From: Apoda limacodes
Taxonomy: Eukaryota; Arthropoda; Insecta; Lepidoptera; Limacodidae
Assembly: GCA_946406115.1 (NCBI GenBank)
Contig: OX291548.1
Coordinates: 10,652,373 to 10,716,372, forward strand
DNA: 64,000 bases
Direction: 5' to 3'
In this document: positions 12,351-25,212 of the stretch, piece by piece
Layout of the letters: every line of letters starts with the position of its first letter
Numbering within the stretch: the stretch's first letter is position 1
The notes under the pieces: generated by a model
Database searches by the model: none
Told to the model about the DNA's origin: nothing
Seen by the model: the letters and a program-made list of their open reading frames with translations, nothing else
Position numbers and translations under genes: made by a program

Positions 12351-12960
12351 TTTTTAGGGTTCCGTAGCCAAATAGCAAAAAATGGAACCCTTATAGATTC
12401 GTCATGGCTGTCTGTCTGTCCGTCCGTATATGTCACAGCCACTTTTTTCCAAAACTATAAGAACTATACTTTTGAAACTTGGTAAGTAGATGTATTCTGT
12501 GAACTCCTTTAAGATTTTCACGCAAAAATAAAAAAAAACAATAAATTTTTGGGGTTCCCCATACTTAAAACTGAATCTCATCTATCTCCTATCTATGGAT
12601 AGGTCTTCAAAAATGATATTTAGGTTTCTAATATAATTTTTTTCTTAATTGAATACTTAGTTTGCGCGAGAGACACTTCCAAACTGTAACTTCTAAAATA
12701 TGAGAACGATAAAACTAAAAAAAATATATGATGCACATTACCATGCAAACTTCCACCGAAAATTGGTTTGAACGAGATCTAGTAAGTTTTATTTTAATAC
12801 GTCATAAATCTTTAACCGCAATTTACCTTTCATTCAATCAACTCAAATACAAAATTAAAAAAAAAACATATTTTTTTGTTGTGTTTGTAAAGAACGTATA
12901 TGGTGGTAGGTACGGAACCCTCGGTGCGTGAAGCCAACTCGCACTTGGCCGGTCTTTTTA
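12351..12960 (+). repeat. GTTCCGTA-type interspersed repeat, near complete
   Basis: The copy starts TTTTTAGGGTTCCGTAGCC, has the GTCTGTCTGTCCGTCCGTAT block, and ends TACGGAACCC...CTCGCACTTGGCCGG. The ends hold short inverted GGTTCCGTA / TACGGAACC boxes. It carries no long ORF; the 67-codon frame at 12728 is chance. The same end block is seen at 1200-1286 and 52350-52406. Confidence 0.65.
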
Positions 12961-14675
12961 GTTGTGCCTGTCCAAAATTTAAATATAACTCGAATAATGA
13001 ATTATTATTATTAAATGAACATTAAAAATAACTAAAGAGATAATTCATTATAACATACATGAAAAATAATATTAATGAATTAACTGTTTAGTTATTATAT
13101 GATTTTTCAAATTTCATATTTGACCGCTCGACCGCTAGTGCGGACGGCTACAACATTGCGGGTCGCTCTCTGATACTGTACTGCGAATACAATTTATCCC
13201 AAAGAAACTTGTGCAAGATATGGTCGCATATCGTAGCATGTTAGCTGGCTTATAACATTTAACGCATTGAACCAGTGAACAGAAAGCATATTTTAAAAAG
13301 GATTTTTTTAAAAAACTATTCAAAAATCCTTACAATTTCCTCTTTAAAGATATGCCCCATGATGAGGTACTAAAAAGTTTTTCTAATCACCAATTTTATA
13401 TAAGGTGCTATCGGTCGATTAACTCACTAGGGTCATCCCAATATACTCAATCAGTGTTCGAATTGTATTGTTTTAAAGTTGGTAAATGGCCTCCCTATTT
13501 TATGATTTCCGAGCCTGAATCATAGAATAAAGGTTTGATAATTTGAGAGTATTTCATTCCAGAATTTCTTTGTATCTGACCTGCAGGGCTGTATCCTCTT
13601 TTATGCACATTTGTATGAACTAAAATAACTTTATATATTGGTTTGTCTAGTATACACTAGTATACACTTGGTCGACTGCGCTTGATCTCCTTGAACTTTG
13701 ATAAAAAAATTACAATTAAATATATCTTGAAGTATGAAGTAACGCAACTGTCAAATCCAGAACGATGACTGTTTCTTCTTTATAGACCTAATTTGTGAGA
13801 CTCTGTTCACATGTAACGCACGAGCATTTAAATAATTTATTTTTTAAATTTATTAAATTTTAAATTGCTCTTAGAATTGAACACAAACAACTGTATGCAA
13901 TAAAATGCTGCTTCATTTTTCTAGCTCTTAACTCCAGCATGATTACTTTCTAACATCCCGTTTTGAGAGATTGGATTCACCGGCGCCAGCCTGTCGCGGT
14001 AACTAGAGACACTCTCCCAATACGGAAACAGTGTGTATATAACTATACTTGACGTACTCAGAGTCTAAAACAGAAAAAAATTGTGTTTTTATAAGTTTAA
14101 TCGGCTAATAATATTAAGAAACGTAAATATAACATAAATTTTCTATCTCTCTATTTATCTATATTAACTACAACTTTAAGATCATACGAGTATGATGCTT
14201 TCTAAGTACATTTTTTATTAAATTATTAAACTAAAAACAATCAGATTTGTTTTAATGATTTAAGAACGTTTATAATTTTTAGGGTTCCAACCAGAAATGG
14301 TATAAAGTAACCCCTATTATATCTCCTTTTAATATTATATCCCAATATTATATCCTCAAGACTTAGAATCCAATCAATTATTAAACACAAAAAGAACCGG
14401 TACCTACGTATGTATATTATACAAAATTATTAAAAAAATTGAAGCTTGTGTGTTTACGTTTTTTTTTTATAGTAACAAAGATAAAACTGGCTAAGATTAT
14501 GTCGGACCACGCTCAAACATAGGGTTCCGTAGCTGTTTGTACATCGTTAGTATGTTTGAGTTCACAAAAACAATTTATCTGATACTTTAAAGTACACTAT
14601 TTTTTTAGATTTGTATAAAATATGACCACTTGGGTCCATAAATGTGACATGTTTATGTAGTTATGGACAGCAAAA
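12961..14675. other. Non-coding, nothing recognised
   Basis: No supported gene or repeat. Fragments of GGGTTCC-type repeat occur near 14281. Confidence 0.4.
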
Positions 14676-14793
14676 ATGGACTACAGTATGGGGTTCTTCA
14701 AGAAAGAAGTTATTGGATTTTTGAAGGGTCGGCAACGCGTGAGTTATACCCCTGGTGTTACAAGCGTCCATATGCCAAGGTGGTACAATAAAA
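14676..14793 (+). mobile_element. Jockey-type LINE 3' fragment with internal deletion
   Basis: It starts at GGACTACAGTATGGGGTTCT and runs through GGCAACGCGTGAG and CAAGCGTCCATA, then jumps to CAAGGTGG. The usual ACCGCTTACCATCAGG segment is missing. Confidence 0.65.
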
Positions 14794-16701
14794 GGAACTT
14801 TATCATTAAATAAAATTAATAGCAACATATTTTATTTTTTACATTCGAAACAAATATCTCCCTATACGTATGCGAAATTACAGCGCTGTTGACGCCATTA
14901 CAGTTTTGGAACAGATATGGATGAGATATATGGACGGTTTAACAACCTAATAGAAGTTTGGACAGCTAGGGCTATTAGGTTACCACTGAGAACTATAAGT
15001 GTTCCATTTTGCTATTTGACTACGAAACCCTTAAAAAGAGTTTAAAAAAAATCTTTTATTGTTTGTATATGTACTAACCTTTTTTTTTTTTTTTTTTATT
15101 AATACCTTTGTTTAATATATGCCATTAAAGGTCGGAAACACAAACAGAAAGACGTTGTAGGCTTAGTAATAGGGTTCCCATTTTGTGGAAACAGCACAAA
15201 CCTAAAACCTGGCCAAGAGTGTGTAGGGTTCTGTTGTTGTAGTGTAGTGAAGGCAAAAAAAGCAATAGTGAAGTGTTGAAATTTAATTAAAATCGGTTCG
15301 ATGGTTTCACAGATAGATAGATTGTGACGTTAGGTTTCCCTAGGGTTTCATTATTTTTTATCCCGTAGTACGCAGAAACCTCCAATTCCTTTTTACTTAC
15401 CGGGTCCAATGGTGTTTTCACACCATGCAGGGACCCACGCGAACGTACACAATCATATTTATCCACCTTCTTGCTTATATATTTAAAACAGGTAACGTTA
15501 TTATTCCAAATTGTCAAATGTACAGTCGAAGTTTTCGCCTTATTATTTCTCAAGTACCAGTCCGCAATGTTGTATTTTGCTGAGGTTTTTATACAGGCGG
15601 ATTTTTTTTCCCACTTTTCCATGCGACAAGGTTGGTACCTTGTGGTAGGATAGGGTTATTATTATTTTATAATAAGAGTCATCAAAATAGGACTACCGAC
15701 ATAAACTAATGAGTTAAAACACATAAACAAAGAAAAAAAGAATTATCCAGAGACAAGAGATATCTCCTCCTTATTTTAGTGAGTAATTATATTAGTAAAT
15801 AACAAACTATGCAAATATTACACAAACATACAAACAGTATGTTTATGTACACTACACATACAGTCTCAGGAAGAACAGTTAAGGGGCAAACGGGCGGGCC
15901 AAGATTTCTGAGTTAGTCTATATTTTTTTTAAATTAACTTATATTTGCCATTTAGAGTAAATTTAAGAGACCCTATTAGACCTACAAAACTCACAAATCA
16001 AATTTGAAAATTTTTACGTTTCAGACAAAATATCTATTGACTTGCATTTCTCCGCGGCTCCAACCGCGCGTTCCTATTTAAAAATCCATGATATACAATT
16101 CTCGAAGTAAGTAAGTTTGCAATAGCAAGCTAAAGCTGCAGATATAGTTCGTCCACGTGGAATAACTATAAGTAAATTCCATTTTCATTCCTGCGACAGC
16201 TTCTCCGTCATATAGAGTCAAACCTATGTTCTATGTCTCCTCAAAGATCAAATCAATAACAAACAAAAGACCTTCAATTATAGATTAGTTATCATTAGGA
16301 GCACCTACAGAAATATTTTTGAATTTTAAATGTATCTAAGTTCATAAATTAAAATATTTATACATAGAAATAACCTTTTATCAACAAGCACATATAAGTT
16401 AAACACGCTTACTAGAAATTGATTAAAAAAGACAGTGACTTGTAAATAAAGTGAATAAATTAAGCATGTTTTTATCAACGGAATCCCACCAACTGCTTTT
16501 GTACACTGCCTTACACATTATTGCTTCACATGTCAACGGATATGAAAGTTCCTAGTGAAGTCTTATTCAGTTGTTGAAGTGGGGCGTGGATGGTACAGTG
16601 GTACAGAGTCGAGTGCATATTATACTAAAAAAAATTACAATAAATAAAACTGTAGTATTTTACAACGAAACAAACTAGGCGGTGTTTTGCCTTAAATAGA
16701 C
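14794..16701. other. 5' flank of the transporter coding start
   Basis: AT-rich DNA ahead of the first coding exon. Frames at 15287-15622 (-) and 15471-15653 (+) overlap and show no domain. An initiator-like TTATTCAGTTG at about 16563-16573 is present, but I cannot define the transcription start or any 5' untranslated exon. Fragments of GGGTTCCGTAG repeats occur at 14520 and 15170. Confidence 0.35.
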
Positions 16702-16827
16702 ATGGATGAGGCTTTTGCGCATGTGGACAATAATTTGAAGTTTGGACTTAGAGGTTCAAAGAAAAATTTAGTGCCCCCAGATGGTGGTTGGGGATATTTA
16801 GTTTGCTTAGGGGTTGGATTCACATTT
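16702..16827 (+). CDS. Monocarboxylate-transporter-like (SLC16/MFS) gene, coding exon 1
   Basis: This 42-codon exon is the N-terminus of a monocarboxylate-porter-type protein, a membrane carrier that usually moves lactate, pyruvate, amino acids or related small acids. A short cytosolic tail (about residues 1-24) is followed by VPPDGGWGYLVCLGVGFTF. PDGGWG is the hallmark at the start of transmembrane segment 1 in this family. The start is supported by an in-frame TAA at 16693-16695 just upstream and a purine at -3 (AGACATGG). The exon ends with a consensus donor, TTT|GTAAGT at 16828, in phase 0. The next exon is at 53715, so intron 1 is 36,887 bp. The substrate cannot be read from this piece. 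Confidence 0.85.
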
Positions 16828-17811
16828 GTAAGTACTTATATTGATTTACAATTAATTGACGATAAATTAATATGAAAGTGCCATTAATTTAAGTTATTGA
16901 TTATGCCAGCTTTATTACTGCAGGTCAAACTTTTACGACAGTTACATACCGTAAAAGTTTTGTTATTTTTTTTTTATTATGAAATAAATAATTCCCACGT
17001 GTATGTCGTTGGGGTGTCAAATTCTTTTTTATTTTTATCCGACTGTGACGGTGAAGCCAAAAGGAGGTTGGCTTTTGGTTTTAGCAGATATGTATGTATG
17101 TTCATCTGTTTCCGCTTATCTCCTAAACGACCTATAATAATGGTTGTTATTGTTTGAAGCCTGTTGACGGTTTGCTGGCCATTAAGTTCAAAATAAAGCC
17201 CTCTAGACTTTTGTGCTATTTTTAAAAAAATGCCGTGTTGGATATAAAGTGAAAGGGATTAATTAGTACGTTTGTAATGTCTATAATATTATTATCTGTT
17301 TTTTTACTAAATAAATTTAGCACATCAAAAAAAATTTAATTAAAATAAACACGTCGTATTTAGGTAAGTAGGTAGGTTGTGTAGTCGGGAGTAAATTTCG
17401 TAAAGTTATTTTGGTTTAAAATTATTTTTGTCTTTTATAAATTTAAATGTTTAATTTTATTTGGATCAAATTGTATACTAAAAGTATTTATATTCTTTTT
17501 TATAAAGTTTTTTTTTGTAGTTCAGTACCTAAAAGGTGCTATCGGGATCCTATTACTGAACCGACGCTGTATGTGTGTATGTCCGACCTTCAAAGGAATC
17601 TACCTTTTGTTATATTAATCTAACATTTTATAGGAAGAAGGGTTAAATTTGCGTATTTTTTTTAATTAAATAGCAAAGATAAAAAGTTACCTATGAATGT
17701 CAAACTCATCCCACATAATACACCCCGCGTCCAGCACGGAGAAAGATAAAAGCAGTGCATAGAAGTAGAAAGCCCTGCTTTTTTATTTTAATTTCAATTC
17801 TAAACCTCTTA
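16828..17811. other. Start of intron 1, repeat debris
   Basis: The stretch 17025-17160 (TTTTTATCCGACTGTGACGG) is a fragment of an interspersed repeat, and a frame through it (16897-17157) is not a gene. The rest is AT-rich and unrecognised up to the palindrome. Confidence 0.4.
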
Positions 17812-20800
17812 GTCTGGTCAACATGTACCTTTTTGGGTGAAATTTTTGTATAGTCTCCGAAAATTACGATCAAGGTGTCATTCGATTCGGAATATTATGT
17901 AGAAAGTTTAAGAAAAAGTTCCAAAAGGGGCCGATGAAAATTGCAAAAGTTATAAACAATTTAAAAAAAAAAAAAGTAGGGGTTTGTTTTTTTTTGAATA
18001 TCACAAAAACTATCAAAGATATTCGAAATTTGAAAAAAAATCTCAAAAGAGGAGGAAATTTCTTCAAAAAAGTCCTGCCTCCCGGAACTGTATCTTTAAT
18101 ATTTATAATTTTTACGGGGCCCTGAAAATAGCGCTAAAAGCGGGTAGTCTGGCTTCCGCTCGCGATTCGTCATTCGGACACGGTAACAATAAAAATCATT
18201 TTAATATATTAAATATGAATATTAAGGAATAAAAAAAATTTAGTACTATTGGGATATATAAATGAACAATAATCCGTAGGCGAAAAATTTTTATCCCCAT
18301 TTTTCCATTAGTTATGCATTAGTTAATTAACTACTTTTTCTGAATAGAATGTTAACAGAAAAAACCTGATTATTATTAAACTACAACCCTAGGATTTTTT
18401 TCACTTCGTGGAGTTATTCTTAAAAGGCATTAAAATAGATCCCCGTTGGAAAAATTTTAAAATGTTAATTTTCCACTTTTTTATTAACAATCGAAAACAT
18501 TAAAAAATTAAAAACTGCATAAAAGTTATTAAAAAAATTTTGTTTTTCAAAAATTTCAAATTTTATGATTTCTAACGGTTAAAAGTAACATGAAAATATT
18601 TTTTTTTAATTTTTTACCGCGATTGTTTAAATAATTGTTATAAACAAATGCATTGTTTATAAGATAATCAACATTTTTTTTTTCCTAATCTACTTGTTGA
18701 TATAAATTATGATTTTTAAGAAAAAAATTATTCCTTAAAAAAATTTAATTATTTCTATAAAATGCATTTCTTAATTAACAATCGTTTTTTACCACTAAAT
18801 ATAAATATTAAGGAACCATTTTTTCTCTAAAAATCATAAATTCTATTGTTCTTAAATATTCTGGAAAAAAAATTTTTTTTTATTTCATTTTTTATTTGTT
18901 TATTTAATAAACAATTTGTTATAAACAAATGGATTTTCTTACTTTATTTTTTTTTTAATTCGTAATTTAATTATAAAAACAGCTATGTATTATTTTTTAT
19001 GAAAAATTTTTTTTATCTATTTTTTATATAACTTTTAATATTTTTATGTCCTAAAATTTGCCTTTTTATCTCGCTCTTTTTCTTTTATAATTGGTATAAC
19101 TTTTAAACTATTATATATACGACAATTATACTTCAAGTCGTTTTCATTCACTATAAATTAATGAACAATTTAAGCTTTTAACTTCAGCTCTAGCTCTATT
19201 ATTTATGTTAATTATTGACAATTGTTTATAAAAAATAAACCGAAAAAATTCTAAAGTAATTTTAAGAATCTTAGTTTGGAAAGATTGATAAAAGAACACT
19301 CGTTAAAATGTAATTAACATAATGGAAAAGTTTTAAAATTTTTCGGGAAAAGTCTATGCAAATACGATTGTAATCAATTTTTAATAACAGCAAATTAGTA
19401 AAATGCAAGTCATCAAAGGCTCATAATTATAAATTTATGAACATTTAACCACGTTTTGGAATAGAAAAACAAGAAAAAAAATTTTCGGTTTATTTTTTAT
19501 AAACAATTGTCAATAATTAACATAAATAATAGAGCTAGAGCTGAAGTTAAAAGCTTAAATTGTTCATTAATTTATAGTGAATAAAAACGACTTGAAGTAT
19601 AATTGTCGTATATATAATAGTTTAAAAGTTATACCAATTATAAAAGAAAAAGAACGAGATAAAAAGGCAAATTTTAGGACATAAAAATATTAAAAGTTAT
19701 ATAAAAAATAGATAAAAAATTTTTTTCATAAAAAATAATACATAGCTGTTTTTATAATTAAATTACGAATTAAAAAAAAAATAAAGTAAGAAAATCCATT
19801 TGTTTATAACAAATTGTTTATTAAATAAACAAATAAAAAATGAAAAAAAAAAAATTTTTTTTTCCAGAATATTTAAGAACAATAGAATTTATGATTTTTA
19901 GAGAAAAAATGGTTCCTTAATATTTATATTTAGTGGTAAAAAACGATTGTTAATTAAGAAATGCATTTTATAGCAATAAATAAATTTTTTTAAGGAATAA
20001 TTTTTTTCTTAAAAATCGTAATTTATATCAACAAGTAGATTAGGAAAAAAAAAATTTTGATTATCTTATAAACAATGCATTTGTTTATAACAATTATTTA
20101 AACAATCGCGGTAAAAAATTAAAAAAAAATATTTTCATGTTACTTTTAACCGTTAGAAATCATAAAATTTGAAATTTTTGAAAAACAAAATTTTTTTAAT
20201 AACTTTTATGCAGTTTTTAATTTTTTAATGTTTTCGATTGTTAATAAAAAAGTGGAAAATTAACATTTTTAAATTTTTCCAACGGGGATCTATTTTAATG
20301 CCTTTTAAGAATAACTCCACGAAGTGAAAAAAATCCTAGGGTTGTAGTTTAATAATAATCAGGTTTTTTCTGTTAACATTCTATTCAGAAAAAGTAGTTA
20401 ATTAACTAATGCATAACTAATGGAAAAATGGGGATAAAAATTTTTCGCCTACGGATTATTGTTCATTTATATATCCCAATAGTACTAAATTTTTTTTATT
20501 CCTTAATATTCATATTTAATATATTAAAATGATTTTTATTGTTACCGTGTCCGAATGACGAATCGCGAGCGGAAGCCAGACTACCCGCTTTTAGCGCTAT
20601 TTTCAGGGCCCCGTAAAAATTATAAATATTAAAGATACAGTTCCGGGAGGCAGGACTTTTTTGAAGAAATTTCCTCCTCTTTTGAGATCTTTTTTCAAAT
20701 TTCGAATATCTTTGATAGTTTTTGTGATATTCAAAAAAAAACAAACCCCTACTTTTTTTTTTTTTAAATTGTTTATAACTTTTGCAATTTTCATCGGCCC

Positions 20801-20916
20801 CTTTTGGAACTTTTTCTTAAACTTTCTACATAATATTCCGAATCGAATGACACCTTGATCGTAATTTTCGGAGACTATACAAAAATTTTACCCAAAAAGG
20901 TACATGTTGACCAGAC
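17812..20916. repeat. 3.1-kb near-perfect palindrome (large hairpin element)
   Basis: The left arm (17812-about 19250) and right arm (about 19478-20916) are inverted copies of about 1.44 kb around a spacer of about 227 bp. I found only scattered single-base differences, for example in the runs near 18038 and 20690 and at 18474 and 20271. The ends read GTCTGGTCAACATGTACC and its complement, each flanked by TA (17810-17811 and 20917-20918), as expected of a TA target duplication. The paired ORFs at 17934-18232 and 20496-20794 are mirror images of one low-complexity sequence and show no transposase motif. It is best read as a non-autonomous terminal-inverted-repeat element that is almost all inverted repeat. 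The superfamily is not determined. Confidence 0.85.
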
Positions 20917-20918
20917 TA

Positions 20919-22064
20919 TCTAGCAGTTCATATATAAAACCTTTCTGTAAAATATTATCAAAATCAATGCAAACGCGGTAAAATTATAATGCTGTGCTAT
21001 ACATAAGGCGGTACAGGGTACAAATTTAATAATCTAGTAGGTCTATCGTTAAGACAGTTTTTAAACTTTGCTATTCGAAAAAAAATCACCATTTACACCA
21101 CTTTATAATACCTTCAACGAAAATAGTTTTAAATCGGTTCACAAGTTTTTTAGATATCCGCAATAATGTTCATTATTTAACTAAATGCGTGTAGGTACGC
21201 TACGCATTTGACCGATTTTTAAGTCAAAACAAATATAAAATGTTGTGAAAACATTGCGTAATGATTGTTGTATGCAAAGTTGTTTATTTCTGACGCTTGC
21301 ACACTAAGCAGGTTTATAAATCATTCTATTTAGACGTGCAATTTATATTTTGGAGCGACAAATATGACTGTAAAATGTCGGCGTCCGATCGTAAAATCCG
21401 GCAGATCACGAAATGCCTAGGCAGATCGTACAGCATGGAAACGAAAGGAACAGAAATCGCACTGTATAAGTCATGTATGATAGATTAGGTTCAGTTTCGT
21501 TTTGTAAACGTAGATTCGGAGCGAGCAAAGCGAGCGGAGCGTCCCATCCAAGCTTCATGTAAAAATCTGTTCAGTTATATGATAATTTCTATTCCATACT
21601 TAATATATCTATGCTGGTGGTCTAAAAAACGCTAAGTCGAAATTTTAATAGAAATAGAGTCATAAAAAACATCGTTACGGTGCTCTACAATGAATTGATT
21701 CATACTGGGGATTTATTTATTCACACCTTCCCTTACTCAACAGTTACTCTATGAATATTCATTTAGCTCTTCTATCGTAATGATAGGACACATGACGTGA
21801 GATGAGATTTGGTGAGGTTTTGCTTGAACCTTCCCCTCCAATTTTTATTTAACATATGGGGCCCATAGGGATTTGAAATTTAGAGAAAGGGTTCGATTCC
21901 ATATTGTGCACAGCACATTTTGTACTGCAGATAATAAGTATTTAAAAAGTCAAAGTTACTTGAAACATTCTATTTTCATCATAATTCATAAAACACGTAT
22001 TATTTTAACTTATTTTGGAATATATATTAAGGGCAATAGAAAACTGCTCGTAAATATAAAAATA
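20919..22064. other. Intronic, nothing firm
   Basis: A frame at 21297-21488 has no domain. The GC-rich patch GAGCGAGCAAAGCGAGCGGAG at about 21518 is a simple-sequence-like repeat. No gene is supported. Confidence 0.4.
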
Positions 22065-22372
22065 CTAGCTTCTGCTAGCGGCTACATTCGGGCTGAGAAA
22101 CCATCGAACCAACCCAATCTGTAAAGCCGTTTAGAAGTTATGTGAAAAAGATAAGTACGCAAGGACGATTTTATTCTTACTGCCCGTTGTCCTATTACCC
22201 GGTTTCTTGTAGGAATGAAGCATTTACCTGCGGTAAAAAGAAGCCTTTGTTTATCAGGAATAATGCTGGCTTCTACTGGTAAAAGAATTTTTCAAATCGG
22301 TCCAGTAGTTCGGAGCCTATTCAATACAAACATACTTACATACAAATCTTTCCTCTTTATAATATTAGTATA
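22065..22372 (-). mobile_element. Short non-autonomous Helitron
   Basis: On the minus strand the element ends in GCTAG with host T next (A at 22064 on +), and it begins TATACTAATATTATAAAG without the first TC. The body matches the copy at 8366-8730, including TTTGAAAAATTCTTTTACC. Confidence 0.65.
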
Positions 22373-23081
22373 AATTTGTTGAGGTTTAAGTTACTTTATT
22401 CCATATTTATTTGTTAAATACAAGTATTTTTAATTATTAGTAAAAACGAATGTAGTTTCGGTTAAAAACAAAGCGGTGTTTTAATATAGAGGTCGGCCTT
22501 CATAGGATCTGAACACATGCTGACAACGGTGGGACTTGCATCGAATATATTCAAGTAGAATTGCTGTGCAGTGTTTGAGGAGCAATAGGAAGTTTACAAA
22601 TTATATAGGAATTACATCGATAAAGATAAATACATTTGGATTGTATTTATTTCAGTGCTCATAGATATCCTGATGTTTAGATAATTCGTAGTGATGGTTG
22701 CAGTACGTACAGTATATACCATACCGCTTTGGGCACGATGTGGTCTTCAACCAGGTTTTCAATGTAATACTTTAGCACTAAGTAATAACAGGGGATAACT
22801 ATAGATCTGTGCGCACTTACTGATTACTGATACTGATTACGTCCTAAATATTATTACTGGAAAATTATTTTTTTTGACAAATCTGCATCCAAAGTTATAT
22901 TTCTCACCTGGGCAACTGTTGACATGCAGAAGACCATCGTAGAAACTTGACTCGTCAGTAATCAATTTATGTGGGTTTTGACAAACTAACTGCAAGCTTG
23001 TTTTTTGTTTTTTGCTCTTGTGGCAAAGTTTGTGTGAGAAATAATATTTTTGATATAGGTACTTTGTTTTATATAATTTTT
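22373..23081. other. Intronic, nothing recognised
   Basis: AT-rich DNA with no coding signal or recognised repeat. Confidence 0.4.
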
Positions 23082-23545
23082 TACTAGCTGACCCGGCGAA
23101 CGTTGCTTCTCCGCACCACCCTATTGTGAAAGGGTTGTACTAATTCAGAAAGTCCGACTCGCACTTGACCGTTGTTTTCTTTCATAAAAACCTAGCCCTA
23201 ACACTACCAAACACAACAAAAACAAATTACCCGAATTGGTCCAGCCGTCTTCGAGTTTTCCTTAGTGCGTGAGTCCGACTCGCACTTGACGACCATTTTT
23301 TCTTTCATAACAACCTTGCGCTAACACTAACAAACACAACAAAAAAAAAATTACCCGAATTGGTCCAGCCGTCTTCGAGTTTTCCTTAGTGCGTGACTCC
23401 GACTCGCACTTGACAGATTTTTTTTTCATAAGAACCTTCTCCTGACAATAAAAAACACGACAGAAAAATAATTAGCGTATTCGGTCTAGCCGTTCACGCG
23501 TGATGGCGTGACCAAGGGAAATAGGGATTCATTTTATATATATTT
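23082..23545 (+). repeat. Interspersed repeat with internal ~122-bp tandem units
   Basis: The copy begins TAGCTGACCCGGCGAACGTT and ends GGCGTGACCAAGGGAAATAG. In between, a unit holding TCCGACTCGCACTTGAC, a TTTCATAA run and GGTCCAGCCGTCTTCGAG repeats about three times; TTAGTGCGTGA recurs at 23262 and 23386. A minus-strand relative is at 40611-40953. The family is non-coding here. Confidence 0.7.
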
Positions 23546-24159
23546 ATTTATTTTTTATTTCAGGTACCAACCCAAAGTGCACAAAAGGAATGCCCAATTT
23601 TGTATTGAATGATTTATGATTGCCCATTGATATTATATCGCTACAAGGGATTTTTTTACAGTTCAACTATGAAAATGAATAAACACAATTTACAATTTTT
23701 TGATGTACTTATTATGTACGATTCTCTGGGCCCTATTTCTGAAAGCTTACTTGTCTAGTAATACTAGACTTGTAACTGATAAATATATTAGTTTACGTTT
23801 CTGGAATTAAATATTGTAAGTTACAAGTTACTAGTCTGCAAATAGTTAAATTTTACAAGAATAAGTACCTTAGCCTTTCTAAGAAAGTTTTCACTAGTAA
23901 TTTACTAGCGATACAGTAGTAAATTACTAGAATAAACCTACCTGTCTCGAAATTCTTGAAAAAAGTAAAGAATAATTTAAATAATTTTCTAAATAAGTTA
24001 AATAATTTTCTAAATAAAATCTTATATCCAGAAAGTTTAATATGTGGTCTAGTGACACCAACGATGAAGTGAACCATAATATAATCGTTCGTATCGGCAT
24101 AGGATATTTCGCCCAAGAAAAAACTACAATTTTTTGATATCATTATTTGAATATAATGC
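23546..24159. other. Possible 5' part of a Harbinger element
   Basis: GGGCCCTATTTCTGAAAGC at about 23729 and nearby small palindromes around ACTAGTCT/AGACTAGT-like boxes could be the terminal region of the transposase relic that follows. No matching opposite terminus was found. Confidence 0.3.
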
Positions 24160-24975
24160 AAGATTCAGAATGACTGCTAATATGTTTCAGAATCTTCTTA
24201 ATTCTCTGGGTTTCCCCAGAGAAATCAAGCATTATCGTCTGCGATAATTTTACAAATAGCTCTTCATTGGCTCGGCACCGGGTCACAATACCACGCTATT
24301 GCAGGTATGCATGGCGCGTCAGAAGCAAGTGTTTGTAAAGCTGTACACTGTGATGTGATAGGATTTATTATTTAACTTTTTCACTAACTGTAGTTTGGCC
24401 AAACGATTATGAGGAAACCGTTAGAAAATTTCATGAATTAGGAGGAATCCCAAAGGTTATTGGTTGTATAGATGGAACACTTATAAAAATTGATGCACCT
24501 CGAGAAAACAAAGAACAATTCGTATATAGACACGGCAATCACTCAATTAATTGCATGGTCATATGCGGTCCTGACCTTAAAATTTATTATTCATATGCAC
24601 CGGAGCTACGCACGATGCCAAGCTTTTACGGAATAGTGGTTTATTTCATAGAATGGAGGAAGGGTGGCGATGTTTACCTGACAGATATATTCTTTGAGAT
24701 AGTGCCGATCCCTTGAAACATTGGCTTATATCACCTTTTGTAACGGGCGTAAATGATGCAGGACATAGACGTTTTCTATGTGCACATAAAAAACAAGAAG
24801 GGTCATTGAGTGTGCAATAGGTCTCCTTAAAGAAAAATTACCTTGCTTAAATTATTAACGAATCAATCTCGGTTATGCTTGCAAAGTTTTTAACTGCTGT
24901 CTTACACTAAACAGAGAAGTAGTAGACGATGAACGACCTTTTAATATGGAAATAGATAAATATATATTCGAATAA
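24160..24975 (+). pseudogene. HARBI1-like (PIF/Harbinger) transposase relic
   Basis: The best-preserved part, about 24393-24600, reads VWPNDYEETVRKFHELGGIP, then VIGCIDGTLIKIDAP with the first catalytic Asp of the DDE nuclease, then RHGNHSINCMVICGPDLKI. A frame change follows. The second Asp box survives as THDAKLF at about 24609, and the later CAHKKxxxVIECAIGLLKEK and DERPFNME-like blocks are readable in other frames to about 24975. Earlier sequence (24160-24350) shows the N-terminal helical region in broken frames. Several stops and shifts make it inactive. PIF/Harbinger transposases normally cut and paste DNA with a Myb-like partner, which is not seen nearby. Confidence 0.75.
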
Positions 24976-25212
24976 TCGATACGAACAAATTCAAAATTAT
25001 TTTAGAGAAATTGTTTGGAAAAATGCAGTTATTATTTTGTAGTATTTAATAAATGTTTGAAAATTAATTGTCATTACCCTTACACTATTAAATAAAAATA
25101 TGGAAGATTAGATGTTGGTGATGGCGGCATATAAAAATGAAATGAAATCTATGTAGGTAAGTAAAATTTTTAACTTTAAAATTAAACTTTGCATTAAATT
25201 TTGGAGCCGTTA

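Noticed and set aside
17934..18232. Overlapping 63- and 82-codon frames, mirrored at 20496-20794
   Set aside because: They are inverted copies of low-complexity AT-rich palindrome arm; identical twins on opposite strands come from the repeat, not from conserved genes.
23100..23520. CRISPR array
   Set aside because: Repeats are about 122 bp, diverged, with no unique spacers, in a eukaryotic intron; it is a transposon-internal tandem repeat.
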